A stretch of DNA of 64,000 nucleotides from Pseudomonas sp. 8AS (lineage in GTDB: Bacteria; Pseudomonadota; Gammaproteobacteria; Pseudomonadales; Pseudomonadaceae). How positions within the stretch are numbered: the stretch's first letter is position 1; each line of letters opens with the position of its first letter. The position numbers were made by a program, and so were the translations under genes. Location: contig NZ_LR733406.1 of NCBI RefSeq assembly GCF_902506505.1, positions 4,127,774-4,191,773 of the forward strand. The letters are read 5' to 3'. The notes below the pieces were generated by a model. That model had not been told where the DNA came from. It saw only the letters and a list, made by a program, of their open reading frames with translations, and searched no databases. Shown here piece by piece: positions 24,041 through 35,169 of the stretch.

Positions 24041-24066
24041 AAAAGCCCGCAATCAAGCGGGCTTTT
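24041..24066 (-). terminator. intrinsic terminator after ssb
   Basis: A perfect 10-bp stem aaaagcccgc/gcgggctttt (24041-24050 with 24057-24066) with loop aatcaa lies 26 bp past the ssb stop on the - strand and before the DUF2946 gene. The stem ends in four T on either strand. Confidence 0.75.
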
Positions 24067-24092
24067 CCTGGGTGCTAGCGAGCGGTTCGACT

Positions 24093-24596
24093 CTAGAACG
24101 GAATATCGTCGTCGAAGCTGTCGTAGTCCGCTGCCGGCTGCTGCTGGGCGGCTGGCTGCGGCGCCGGACGCTGCTGCGGGGCGGACTGTTGCGGCGCCGG
24201 GCGCGACTGCTGCTGGCGCGGGGCGTACTCACCGCCGCCTTCGCTGTTGCCGCCACGGCCGCCGAGCAGCTGCAGGGTGCCGTTCATGTCGACCACGATC
24301 TCGGTGGTGTAGCGTTTGACGCCGTCCTTCTCCCACTCGCGGGTCTGCAGGCGCCCCTCGATGTAGCACTGGCCGCCCTTGCGCAGGTATTCGCCGGCGA
24401 TTTCCGCCAGCTTGCCGAAGAACACCACGCGGTGCCATTCGGTGCGCTCCTGCTGCTGACCGGTCTGCTTGTCCTTCCAGCTGTCGGTGGTGGCCAGGGT
24501 GATGTTGGTCACCGCGTTGCCATTGGGCAGATAACGGGTTTCCGGATCGCCGCCGACGTTACCGATCAGAATGACTTTGTTTACCCCACGGGCCAT
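24093..24596 (-). CDS. ssb: single-stranded DNA-binding protein
   Basis: 167 residues: an N-terminal OB fold (MARGVNKVILIGNVGGDPE, TDSWKDKQTG, EWHRVVFFGKLAEI) of about 110 residues, a Gln/Pro/Ala-rich linker, and the acidic tip DDDIPF that recruits replication and repair proteins. It coats single-stranded DNA as a tetramer. ATG 24596 has GGAG 7 nt upstream. It follows the MFS gene by 10 nt on the same strand, so it may be cotranscribed; an intrinsic terminator follows. Confidence 0.96.
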   Translation of the reverse strand: MARGVNKVILIGNVGGDPETRYLPNGNAVTNITLATTDSWKDKQTGQQQERTEWHRVVFFGKLAEIAGEYLRKGGQCYIEGRLQTREWEKDGVKRYTTEIVVDMNGTLQLLGGRGGNSEGGGEYAPRQQQSRPAPQQSAPQQRPAPQPAAQQQPAADYDSFDDDIPF

Positions 24597-24606
24597 TTTC
24601 GTTCTC

Positions 24607-26001
24607 CTAAGCTGAATGCGTAACCGGCGCCTCTTCGAGCTCCCGCTCGAGCAACGCACGATCCAATTGTTGGGTGTCCACTTTGATGTACAGCGCCGCT
24701 TCTTCGGCGACAACCACGGCGTCACTGACACCGGGGATGGCCAGCAGGCGCCCCACCAGTCCGGAATCGGCCAGGGCCGCGGTACTCAGCGGCCGGCGCA
24801 GACTGGTCACGTAAGGCGGCTCGCGCATAGTAGCAGCTATAAAAACCCAGAAAAGAGCCAGCAGCGCACATCCGACGAACACGGCACCGAGGCCGCCGAA
24901 CTGGTACAGCCAGCCGCCGAGGATGCCGCCCAGCGCCGCGCCGAGGAACTGGCTGGTGGAGTACACGCCCATCGCCGTGCCCTTGCCGCCGGCCGGCGAA
25001 ACCTTGCTGATCAGCGACGGCAGCGAAGCCTCCAGCAGGTTGAACGCGGTGAAGAACAGGACGATCCCCACTACCAGCAGGTGCAGGCTGTTGCCGCACA
25101 GCCAGAAGAACAGTTCGCAGAGCAGCAGCACCAGCACCGCGCCGGTCAGCACGCGTTTCATCTGGCGTTTCTTCTCGGCGTAGATGATGAACGGCACCAT
25201 GGCGAAGAAGCCGATCAGCAGCGCGCTGAGGTAAACCCACCAGTGCTCTTCCTTGGCCAGCCCGCCCTGCTCCACCAGCGCCAGCGGCAGGGCGATGAAG
25301 CTGGCCATGAGGATGGCGTGGAGGACGAAGATGCCCAGGTCCAGGCGCAGCAGGTCGGGGTTGCGCAGGGTCGGCCACAGCGCCTGCCTGGCCACCCCGG
25401 ATTCGCGGTGCTGCAGGGTGCTGGAGGCACGCGGGACCATGCCGGCGACGATCAGGATACCGAGCAGGGCCATGCCCGCGGTGACCCAGAACAGCCCGGA
25501 CAGGCCGAAGGCGCGGGTCAGCAGCGGGCCGGTGACCATGGCCACGGCGAACGACAGGCCGATGCTCATGCCGATCATGGCCATGGCCTTGGTGCGGTGC
25601 TGTTCGCGGGTGAGGTCGGAGAGCAGCGCCATCACCGCCGCGGAAATCGCCCCGGCGCCCTGCAGCACGCGGCCGGCGATCACCCCCCAGATGGAGTCGG
25701 CGGTGGCGGCCAGGGCCGCGCCGGCGGCGAAGATCAGCAAACCGACGTAGATCACCGGCAGGCGGCCGATGCGGTCGGAGAGAATGCCGAAGGGAATCTG
25801 CAGCAGCGCCTGGGTCAGGCCGTAGGCACCGATGGCCAGGCCGATCAGCAGCGGCGTGGCGCCGGTCAGGTCCATGCCGTAGGTGGCCAGCACCGGCAGC
25901 ACCATGAACATGCCCAGCATGCGGAAGGCGAACACCAGGGCCAGGCCGCTAGCCGCGCGGGTCTCGCCGGCGCTCATGCGCTCGCTGTGCGGATCGTGCA
26001 T
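24607..26001 (-). CDS. MFS transporter, YajR-like with C-terminal cytosolic domain
   Basis: 464 residues with twelve predicted membrane segments. The loop 2-3 motif (GILSDRIGRLPVI) and motif C-like glycine pattern (SFAVAMVTGPLL) mark a drug:H+ antiporter-1 type MFS protein. After the last helix about 70 residues (LVGRLLAIPGVSDAVVVAEEAALYIKVD) form a ferredoxin/HMA-like domain, as in E. coli YajR. This is the neighbour of uvrA and ssb in pseudomonads. Substrate unknown. It is transcribed divergently from uvrA. Confidence 0.87.
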   Translation of the reverse strand: MHDPHSERMSAGETRAASGLALVFAFRMLGMFMVLPVLATYGMDLTGATPLLIGLAIGAYGLTQALLQIPFGILSDRIGRLPVIYVGLLIFAAGAALAATADSIWGVIAGRVLQGAGAISAAVMALLSDLTREQHRTKAMAMIGMSIGLSFAVAMVTGPLLTRAFGLSGLFWVTAGMALLGILIVAGMVPRASSTLQHRESGVARQALWPTLRNPDLLRLDLGIFVLHAILMASFIALPLALVEQGGLAKEEHWWVYLSALLIGFFAMVPFIIYAEKKRQMKRVLTGAVLVLLLCELFFWLCGNSLHLLVVGIVLFFTAFNLLEASLPSLISKVSPAGGKGTAMGVYSTSQFLGAALGGILGGWLYQFGGLGAVFVGCALLALFWVFIAATMREPPYVTSLRRPLSTAALADSGLVGRLLAIPGVSDAVVVAEEAALYIKVDTQQLDRALLERELEEAPVTHSA

Positions 26002-26069
26002 CGGTAAACCCCATGAAAACGAGGCGGCGATTCTATCAGCCGCAGCCCGCGCGGCACAGGCGTGACGCT

Positions 26070-26099
26070 TTGCCGCTCACTGGCGGGGAGCCGTATACT
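26070..26099 (+). promoter_or_regulatory. probable sigma70 promoter of uvrA
   Basis: TTGCCG (26070-26075), an 18-bp spacer and TATACT (26094-26099), about 36 nt before the GTG start. The -10 covers the more upstream in-frame TTG (26099), so that codon would not be in the transcript, which supports GTG 26135. No CTGT-N8-ACAG LexA box is seen in 26002-26134. Confidence 0.55.
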
Positions 26100-26134
26100 T
26101 GGCGGTTTCCAGGCGCCAAACGAGGCTGCTGTTC

Positions 26135-28969
<2,835 letters not shown>

Positions 28970-28980
28970 AGCCCAGAGCG

Positions 28981-29022
28981 CAAACAAGAAGGCCGGGCAG
29001 CGATGCCCGGCCTTCTTGTTTG
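28981..29022 (+). terminator. strong intrinsic terminator after uvrA
   Basis: A perfect 19-bp stem (28981-28999 with 29004-29022) with a GCGA tetraloop starts 11 nt past the uvrA stop. The stem's 3' arm is T-rich (cttcttgtttg). The structure can serve both strands. Confidence 0.85.
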
Positions 29023-29146
29023 CCTGCGAATACCTGATGACGGTCAGTACTGCCAGCCAGCTTCACTTGCCGCAGCAGTGCCGGCCCCAAGACTCAGTCA
29101 TGGAGACGCAAGCGGGAAGATGACTGCGCGTCAGGCAAAAACAAAA

Positions 29147-29167
29147 AACCGGGCACTGGGCCCGGTT
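29147..29167 (-). terminator. intrinsic terminator of the alpha operon (after rplQ)
   Basis: An 8-bp stem aaccgggc/gcccggtt (29147-29154 with 29160-29167) is followed on the - strand by a T-rich run (complement of 29132-29146). It lies 20 nt after the rplQ stop. The 29023-29146 stretch between this and the uvrA terminator holds no gene that I can see. Confidence 0.85.
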
Positions 29168-29186
29168 CTTCGCAGACGGTTAAGTC

Positions 29187-29573
29187 TTACTCGGCGTCTA
29201 CTGCTGCGCCGCCGACCGGACGGTCGACCAGCTCAACATAAGCCATCGGAGCATTGTCGCCAGCGCGGAAACCGCACTTGAGGATACGCAGGTAACCGCC
29301 CTGACGGGTGGCGTAGCGCTTGCCCAGATCGTTGAACAGTTTGCCGACGATGGCTTTCGAACGAGTACGGTCGAAGGCCAGACGACGGTTGGCAACGCTG
29401 TCTTCTTTAGCCAGAGTGATCAGCGGCTCGGCAACGCGGCGCAGTTCTTTGGCTTTCGGCAGAGTAGTTTTGATCAGCTCGTGCTCGAACAGCGAAACCG
29501 CCATGTTCTGGAACATGGCCTTGCGGTGGGCGCTGGTGCGGCTGAGGTGACGGCCACTTTTACGATGACGCAT
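29187..29573 (-). CDS. rplQ: 50S ribosomal protein L17
   Basis: 128 residues beginning MRHRKSGRHLSRTSAHRKAM, the conserved L17 N-terminus. ATG 29573 has AAGGA 8 nt upstream. It binds 23S rRNA near the exit tunnel of the large subunit. Last gene of the alpha operon (rpsM-rpsK-rpsD-rpoA-rplQ), 43 nt after rpoA, with a terminator 20 nt beyond. The tail RPVGGAAVDAE is slightly longer than in E. coli, as usual in pseudomonads. Confidence 0.97.
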   Translation of the reverse strand: MRHRKSGRHLSRTSAHRKAMFQNMAVSLFEHELIKTTLPKAKELRRVAEPLITLAKEDSVANRRLAFDRTRSKAIVGKLFNDLGKRYATRQGGYLRILKCGFRAGDNAPMAYVELVDRPVGGAAVDAE

Positions 29574-29616
29574 GGTTAAATTCCTTACCAAACTTCAAGT
29601 TCGGTGATCGTGACAA

Positions 29617-30618
29617 TCAGGCAGTCGCCTTATCGTCTTTTTTCAGGCTTGCCGGCGGCCAGTTGTCGAGACGCATGCCGAGGGACAGGCCACGGGAGGC
29701 CAGAACGTCCTTAATCTCGGTGAGCGACTTCTTGCCCAGGTTCGGAGTCTTCAACAGTTCTACTTCGGTACGCTGGATCAGGTCGCCGATGTAGTAAATG
29801 TTCTCCGCCTTGAGGCAGTTGGCCGAACGAACGGTCAGTTCAAGGTCATCAACCGGACGCAGCAGGATCGGATCGATCTCGTCTTCCTGCTCAACCACGA
29901 CCGGCTCGCTGTCACCTTTGAGGTCGACGAACGCGGCCAGCTGCTGTTGCAGGATGGTCGCAGCACGACGGATAGCCTCTTCCGGATCCAGGGTACCGTT
30001 GGTTTCCAGGTCAATGACCAGTTTATCCAGGTTGGTACGCTGCTCGACGCGGGCGTTTTCGACCACGTAGGCCACGCGACGGACCGGGCTGAACGAGGAG
30101 TCCAGCTGCAGACGGCCGATGCTACGGCTCTCGTCTTCATCGCTCTGACGGGCATCAGCCGGTTCGTAGCCACGGCCACGACGTACGGTGAGCTTCATGT
30201 TCAGAGCGCCGTTGTCCGCCAGGTTGGCGATAACGTGATCGCCGTTGACGATCTCGACATCGTGATCCAGCTGAATATCGGCAGCAGTGACCACACCCGA
30301 GCCCTTCTTGGCCAGAGTCAGGGTGACTTCGTCACGACCGTGCAGCTTGATAGCCAGGCCTTTGAGATTCAGGAGGATCTCGATGACATCTTCCTGAACA
30401 CCTTCGATGGCGCTGTACTCGTGGAGTACACCGTCAATCTCGGCCTCGACTACTGCACAGCCAGGCATGGAGGACAACAGGATGCGACGCAGCGCGTTGC
30501 CCAGGGTGTGGCCAAAGCCACGCTCGAGAGGCTCGAGAGTGATCTTGGCGCGGGTCGAACTGACCACCTGCACATCGATGTGGCGGGGGGTCAGGAACTC
30601 ATTTACCGAAATCTGCAT
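29617..30618 (-). CDS. rpoA: DNA-directed RNA polymerase subunit alpha
   Basis: 333 residues. The N-terminal domain (LEPLERGFGHTLGNALRRILLSS) mediates dimerisation and assembly with beta and beta'. The C-terminal domain (about 245-325, DLELTVRSANCLKAENIYYI and TPNLGKKSLTEIKDVL) contacts UP elements and activators. Placed between rpsD and rplQ, as in the conserved alpha operon, so its level is tied to ribosomal protein synthesis. Length equals the Pseudomonas norm. Confidence 0.98.
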   Translation of the reverse strand: MQISVNEFLTPRHIDVQVVSSTRAKITLEPLERGFGHTLGNALRRILLSSMPGCAVVEAEIDGVLHEYSAIEGVQEDVIEILLNLKGLAIKLHGRDEVTLTLAKKGSGVVTAADIQLDHDVEIVNGDHVIANLADNGALNMKLTVRRGRGYEPADARQSDEDESRSIGRLQLDSSFSPVRRVAYVVENARVEQRTNLDKLVIDLETNGTLDPEEAIRRAATILQQQLAAFVDLKGDSEPVVVEQEDEIDPILLRPVDDLELTVRSANCLKAENIYYIGDLIQRTEVELLKTPNLGKKSLTEIKDVLASRGLSLGMRLDNWPPASLKKDDKATA

Positions 30619-30640
30619 GGATGCACCTATTTTCTAGCCC

Positions 30641-31261
30641 TTACTTGGAGTAGAGCTCGACAATCAGGCTTTCGTTGATGTCGGCAGACAGGTCGCTGCG
30701 AGCCGGGACGTTCTTGAAAACGCCAGACTTCTTCTCAGCATCCACTTCCACCCACTCAACGCGACCGCGTTGTGCGCACAGCTCGAGAGCTTGCACGATG
30801 CGCAGTTGGTTCTTCGCCTTTTCGCGAACTGCCACGACGTCACCAGCTTTGACCTGGTAGGACGGGACGTTCACGGTCGAACCGTTCACGGTGATCGCCT
30901 TGTGCGATACCAGCTGACGGGACTCGGCACGGGTAGCACCAAAGCCCATACGGTAAATCACGTTATCCAGACGGCACTCCAGCAGTTGCAGGAGGTTTTC
31001 GCCGGTAGCGCCCTTACGGCTGGCAGCCAGTTTGTAGTAGCTGCTGAACTGACGCTCCAGAACGCCGTAGATGCGGCGAACTTTCTGCTTCTCACGCAGC
31101 TGGGTACCGTAGTCGGACTGACGACCACGGCGGGCGCCGTGCTGACCAGGAGCCGATTCGATGTTGCATTTCGATTCAAGCGCGCGCGCACCACTCTTCA
31201 GGAAGAGATCGGTGCCTTCACGACGAGACAGTTTGCATTTGGGACCAATGTAACGAGCCAT
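30641..31261 (-). CDS. rpsD: 30S ribosomal protein S4
   Basis: 206 residues with the MARYIGPKCKLSRREGTDLFL start, the YGVLERQF core and an S4 RNA-binding domain (LECRLDNVIYRMGFG to SHKAITVNG). It is a primary 16S assembly protein that nucleates the 5' domain and is the autogenous repressor of the alpha operon in E. coli. 16 nt after rpsK and 22 nt before rpoA. Confidence 0.98.
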   Translation of the reverse strand: MARYIGPKCKLSRREGTDLFLKSGARALESKCNIESAPGQHGARRGRQSDYGTQLREKQKVRRIYGVLERQFSSYYKLAASRKGATGENLLQLLECRLDNVIYRMGFGATRAESRQLVSHKAITVNGSTVNVPSYQVKAGDVVAVREKAKNQLRIVQALELCAQRGRVEWVEVDAEKKSGVFKNVPARSDLSADINESLIVELYSK

Positions 31262-31277
31262 TCTTCACTGTCTCCTA

Positions 31278-31667
31278 TTACACGCGACGCTTCTTCGGCG
31301 GACGGCACCCGTTATGCGGGATTGGCGTCACGTCGGTGATGCTGGCGATTTTGTAGCCGCAGGCGTTCAGAGCACGCACAGCGGATTCGCGACCAGGACC
31401 TGGGCCCTTGACATTGACGTCGAGGTTTTTCAGGCCGTATTCCAGGGCTGCCTGACCAGCACGCTCGGCAGCCACCTGGGCAGCGAACGGAGTGGACTTA
31501 CGCGAGCCACGGAAACCGGAACCACCGGAGGTAGCCCAGGACAGGGCGTTACCTTGACGGTCGGTAATGGTCACGATGGTGTTGTTGAAAGACGCGTGAA
31601 TGTGGGCGATCCCATCAACCACTGTCTTTTTGACTTTCTTACGAGTACGAGCAGCAGGCTTAGCCAT
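31278..31667 (-). CDS. rpsK: 30S ribosomal protein S11
   Basis: 129 residues. The conserved core includes IAHIHASFNNTIVTITDRQG, SGGSGFRGSRKSTPFAAQ and the C-terminal PIPHNGCRPPKKRRV. S11 sits on the 30S platform near the mRNA exit and the 16S 3' end. Between rpsM (30-nt gap) and rpsD in the alpha operon. Confidence 0.98.
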   Translation of the reverse strand: MAKPAARTRKKVKKTVVDGIAHIHASFNNTIVTITDRQGNALSWATSGGSGFRGSRKSTPFAAQVAAERAGQAALEYGLKNLDVNVKGPGPGRESAVRALNACGYKIASITDVTPIPHNGCRPPKKRRV

Positions 31668-31697
31668 GACTTATTTCCTGTCGATTCGCGGGCGCAA

Positions 31698-32054
31698 TTA
31701 CTTGCGGATCGGCTTACGCGGGCCCTTACGGGTACGCGCGTTGGTCTTGGTGCGCTGACCGCGGACCGGAAGGCCACGGCGATGACGCAGGCCGCGGTAG
31801 CAACCCAGGTCCATCAGACGCTTGATTTTCATGTTGATTTCGCGGCGCAGGTCACCTTCAGTGGTGAACTTGGCGACTTCGCCACGCAGCTGCTCGATCT
31901 GCTCGTCAGAGAGATCTTTGATCTTTGCCGCCGGGTTAACGCCGGTGGTTGCACAGATTTTCTGTGCAGTGGTGCGACCAACACCGTAGATGTAGGTCAG
32001 CGAGATAACAGTGTGCTTGTTATCCGGAATGTTGACGCCTGCAATACGGGCCAT
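31698..32054 (-). CDS. rpsM: 30S ribosomal protein S13
   Basis: 118 residues with MARIAGVNIPDNKHTVISLT, the HhH-like YGVGRTTAQKIC segment and RGLRHRRGLPVRGQRTKTNA. It lies in the 30S head, contacts S19 and L5, and touches P-site tRNA through its basic tail. First gene of the alpha operon; a hairpin-bearing gap of 133 bp separates it from rpmJ. Confidence 0.98.
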   Translation of the reverse strand: MARIAGVNIPDNKHTVISLTYIYGVGRTTAQKICATTGVNPAAKIKDLSDEQIEQLRGEVAKFTTEGDLRREINMKIKRLMDLGCYRGLRHRRGLPVRGQRTKTNARTRKGPRKPIRK

Positions 32055-32142
32055 TCAGTGGAACTCCAATTGACAGCTACCCACGCCCTGGAAGCCAAGA
32101 AATAGGGCGCGCGATATTAGCGCTGTAATAACAAAGAATCAA

Positions 32143-32166
32143 CCCGGCAGCGCACTAGCTGCCGGG
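32143..32166 (-). terminator. hairpin between rpmJ and rpsM
   Basis: A perfect 9-bp stem cccggcagc/gctgccggg (32143-32151 with 32158-32166) with a 6-nt loop lies just past the rpmJ stop. On the - strand it is followed by ttgattctttg, a weak T-run. It may be a partial terminator or part of the alpha-operon leader. Confidence 0.5.
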
Positions 32167-32187
32167 CTCATTACGCGTAAATCACAC

Positions 32188-32304
32188 TCAGCCTTGGCGC
32201 TGCTTGTGACGCGGCTCCGCGCTGCAGATCACGCGAACAACACCTTCGCGGCGAATGATCTTGCAGTTGCGGCACAGCTTCTTGACCGATGCACGAACTT
32301 TCAT
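32188..32304 (-). CDS. rpmJ: 50S ribosomal protein L36
   Basis: 38 residues: [15 protein letters not shown] at the start, then a basic core and HKQRQG at the end. The zinc ribbon is intact (Cys11, Cys14, Cys27, His33), so this is the zinc-requiring C+ form. It helps fold domain VI of 23S rRNA. It lies 30 nt after secY at the end of the spc operon. Confidence 0.95.
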
Positions 32305-32334
32305 CAGTAACTCCTAGAACCTTACGGTGCGATG

Positions 32335-33663
32335 TCAGCGGAGCATGCCGCCGCCATAACCCTTCAGGTTGGCTTTCTTCATCAGGGATTCGTACTGGTG
32401 CGAAACGAGGTGAGATTGCACTTGAGACATAAAGTCCATCACAACCACGACCACGATCAGCAACGAGGTCCCGCCAAGGTAGAACGGTACATTCGCCGCA
32501 ACCACCAGGAACTGGGGCAGCAGGCAAACAGCCGTCATGTACAGAGCACCGAACATGGTCAAGCGGGTCAGCACGCCATCGATATAGCGCGCAGATTGCT
32601 CACCCGGACGGATACCCGGAATAAAGGCACCGGACTTCTTCAGGTTTTCCGCTACGTCTTTCGGGTTGAACATCAGCGCCGTATAGAAGAAGCAGAAGAA
32701 AACGATCCCTGCACTAAACAGCAGAATGTTCAACGGCTGACCGGGAGCGATCGCCTGCGAAATATCCTGCAGCCAGCCCAGACCTTCGGACTGACCGAAC
32801 CAGGAACCCAGCGAGGCCGGGAACAGCAGGATACTGCTGGCGAAAATGGCCGGGATTACGCCCGCCATATTCACCTTCAGGGGCAGGTGGCTGGTCTGCG
32901 CAGCGAAGACCTTGCGGCCCTGCTGACGCTTGGCGTAGTGCACCGCAATGCGACGCTGGCCACGCTCAATGAACACCACGAAACCGATGATCGCTACCGC
33001 CAGCAGACCGATGGCAATCAGGGCGAAGATATTGATATCGCCCTGACGGGCAGACTCGAAAGACTGCCCGATTGCCGACGGCAAGCCGGCCACGATGCCA
33101 GCAAAAATCAGCATCGAGATACCGTTGCCGACACCGCGCTCGGTGATTTGCTCGCCCAGCCACATCATGAACATGGCACCCGACACGAAGGTCGTCACCG
33201 CCACGAAGTGGAAGCCGAAATCAGTCGAAAACGCTACGCCCTGGCTCGCCAGACCGACGGACATGCCGACAGCTTGGACGATAGCCAGGATCAAAGTGCC
33301 GTAGCGGGTGTACTGGCTGATCTTGCGACGGCCAGCTTCCCCTTCCTTCTTCAACTGCTCCAGCTGCGGGCTGACGACGGTCATCAGCTGCATGATGATC
33401 GATGCCGAGATGTACGGCATGATCCCCAATGCAAAGATGCTCATCCGCTCCAGCGCGCCGCCGGAAAACATGTTGAACAGGCTAAGAATGGTCCCCTCGT
33501 TCTGCCGGAACAGCTCGGCCAGCCGGTCAGGGTTTATTCCGGGCACCGGAATGTGCGCACCGATCCGATAGACGATGATCGCCAGGAACAGGAAACGCAG
33601 CCGAGCCCACAGCTCGGACAACCCGCCATTGCTGAGCGCTGAGAGAGCACCTTGCTTAGCCAT
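32335..33663 (-). CDS. secY: protein translocase subunit SecY
   Basis: 442 residues with ten membrane segments; conserved landmarks include RIGAHIPVPGINP near the N-terminus, the plug region, and IVEGVLTR-like SARYIDGVLTRLT late in the protein. It forms the protein-conducting channel of the inner membrane with SecE (at 59017) and SecG. The start directly abuts rplO (stop 33664), as usual in the spc operon. Confidence 0.98.
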   Translation of the reverse strand: MAKQGALSALSNGGLSELWARLRFLFLAIIVYRIGAHIPVPGINPDRLAELFRQNEGTILSLFNMFSGGALERMSIFALGIMPYISASIIMQLMTVVSPQLEQLKKEGEAGRRKISQYTRYGTLILAIVQAVGMSVGLASQGVAFSTDFGFHFVAVTTFVSGAMFMMWLGEQITERGVGNGISMLIFAGIVAGLPSAIGQSFESARQGDINIFALIAIGLLAVAIIGFVVFIERGQRRIAVHYAKRQQGRKVFAAQTSHLPLKVNMAGVIPAIFASSILLFPASLGSWFGQSEGLGWLQDISQAIAPGQPLNILLFSAGIVFFCFFYTALMFNPKDVAENLKKSGAFIPGIRPGEQSARYIDGVLTRLTMFGALYMTAVCLLPQFLVVAANVPFYLGGTSLLIVVVVVMDFMSQVQSHLVSHQYESLMKKANLKGYGGGMLR

Positions 33664-34098
33664 TTAGTCCTCGAACTTGCCGCCAGCTGCTTCGATAGCC
33701 GCACGCGCACCTTTGGTGGCAGCGATACCTTTCAGGGTAACCGCACGAGTAACCTCGCCGGACAGCATGACTTTCACACGCCGTACGTTTTGGTTAATCA
33801 GGTTGGCATCCTTGAGCGACTGCACGGTAACGACGTCGCCTTCCACTTTGGCCAGCTCGGAAGTACGCACTTCGGCGCGATCCATGGCTTTCAGGGAAAC
33901 GAAGCCGAACTTCGGCAGACGGCGGTGCAACGGCTGTTGACCACCCTCGAAGCCCGGAGCAATGGTGCCACCGGAGCGGGAGGTCTGACCTTTGTGGCCA
34001 CGGCCACCGGTCTTGCCCAAACCACTACCGATACCACGACCCGGACGATGCTTCTCGCGACGGGAACCCGGCGCAGGACTCAGATCATTGAGTTTCAT
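33664..34098 (-). CDS. rplO: 50S ribosomal protein L15
   Basis: 144 residues. MKLNDLSPAPGSRREKHRPG leads into the Gly/Arg-rich GIGSGLGKTGGRGHKGQTSR stretch that threads into 23S rRNA. It is a late assembly protein that organises the central protuberance side. Three-base gap from rpmD; ends at the secY start. Confidence 0.98.
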   Translation of the reverse strand: MKLNDLSPAPGSRREKHRPGRGIGSGLGKTGGRGHKGQTSRSGGTIAPGFEGGQQPLHRRLPKFGFVSLKAMDRAEVRTSELAKVEGDVVTVQSLKDANLINQNVRRVKVMLSGEVTRAVTLKGIAATKGARAAIEAAGGKFED

Positions 34099-34101
34099 CG
34101 A

Positions 34102-34278
34102 TTAACCCTCGACGCGCAGCATGTAGTAAGCCTTGTTGATCATCCCGCGATTCTCGGGAGTATCCTGGACTTCTACAGTGTGACCGATGCGACGCAGACC
34201 CAGACCCTTAACGCACAGTTTGTGGTTAGGGATACGGCCGGTCATGCTCTTGATCAGCGTAACTTTGACGGTAGCCAT
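34102..34278 (-). CDS. rpmD: 50S ribosomal protein L30
   Basis: 58 residues, starting [20 protein letters not shown] and including [17 protein letters not shown] and a short basic end. Its ATG overlaps the rpsE stop by one base (TGATG), so translation is coupled. L30 binds 23S rRNA domain II near the 5S site. Length equals the Pseudomonas norm. Confidence 0.96.
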
Positions 34279-34805
34279 CAGCGGATCTCCTCAACGCTCT
34301 TACCGCGCTTGGCAGCAATGGACTGAGGGGACTGCATGGCCTTCAGACCCTTGAAGGTGGCATGAACCACGTTCACCGGGTTGGTGGAGCCATAGCACTT
34401 GGCCAGAACGTTCTGCACGCCCGCCACTTCCAGCACGGCACGCATGGCGCCGCCGGCGATGATGCCGGTACCTTCGGAAGCCGGCTGCATGAACACGTGG
34501 GACGCGCCATGAACTGCCTTCATCGGATACTGCAGGGTGGTGCCGTTCAGGTCGACCTGAATCATGTTGCGACGCGCAGCTTCCATCGCCTTCTGGATGG
34601 CAGCAGGCACTTCGCGGGACTTGCCACGACCGAAACCGACGCGACCATTGCCGTCACCCACCACGGTCAGCGCGGTGAAAGTGAAGATACGGCCGCCTTT
34701 GACGGTCTTAGCAACGCGATTAACCTGCACCAGCTTCTCGGTGTAGCCATCGCTCTGGGCATCGTCACGGTTACCGCGATCGCGCTTTTGCTCGTTATTT
34801 GCCAT
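34278..34805 (-). CDS. rpsE: 30S ribosomal protein S5
   Basis: 175 residues; the N-terminal extension ([20 protein letters not shown]) makes it about 8 longer than in E. coli. The S5 double-stranded-RNA-binding domain ([17 protein letters not shown]) and C-terminal domain ([15 protein letters not shown]) are intact. It takes part in decoding fidelity and mRNA helicase action at the entry channel. 3 nt after rplR, overlapping rpmD by one base. Confidence 0.98.
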
Positions 34806-34808
34806 AAC

Positions 34809-35159
34809 TTAGAACTCCAGCCCGCCTTCACGAGCAGCATCAGCCAGCGCTTTCACACGGCCGTGGTACTTGAAGCCAGAACGATCGAACGCAACCTGGG
34901 TAACGCCAGCGGCTTTCGCACGCTCGGCAACCAGCTGGCCAACCTTCTTGGCCGCGTCGACGTTGCCAGTGGCGCCGTCACGCAGTTCTTTGTCCAGAGT
35001 CGAGGCGGTAGCCAGGACCTTGGCGCCGTCGGCCGAAATGACCTGGGCGTAGATGTGCTGGGAAGAGCGGTACACGCAGAGGCGTACGGTTTCCAGCTCG
35101 CGCATTTTCAGGCGTGCCTTGCGAGCGCGACGCAGACGAGTTTCTTTCTTTACGCTCAT
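34809..35159 (-). CDS. rplR: 50S ribosomal protein L18
   Basis: 116 residues with the basic start MSVKKETRLRRARKARLKMR and the core VYRSSQHIYAQVI to AFDRSGFKYHGRVKALAD. L18 binds 5S rRNA together with L5 and places it in the central protuberance. 10 nt after rplF and 3 nt before rpsE in the spc operon. Confidence 0.98.
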   Translation of the reverse strand: MSVKKETRLRRARKARLKMRELETVRLCVYRSSQHIYAQVISADGAKVLATASTLDKELRDGATGNVDAAKKVGQLVAERAKAAGVTQVAFDRSGFKYHGRVKALADAAREGGLEF

Positions 35160-35169
35160 TTGCTATGCC

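Noticed and set aside
26099..26134. Upstream TTG start for uvrA adding 12 residues
   Set aside because: The TTG overlaps the predicted -10 and the added residues are not part of the conserved UvrA N-terminus.
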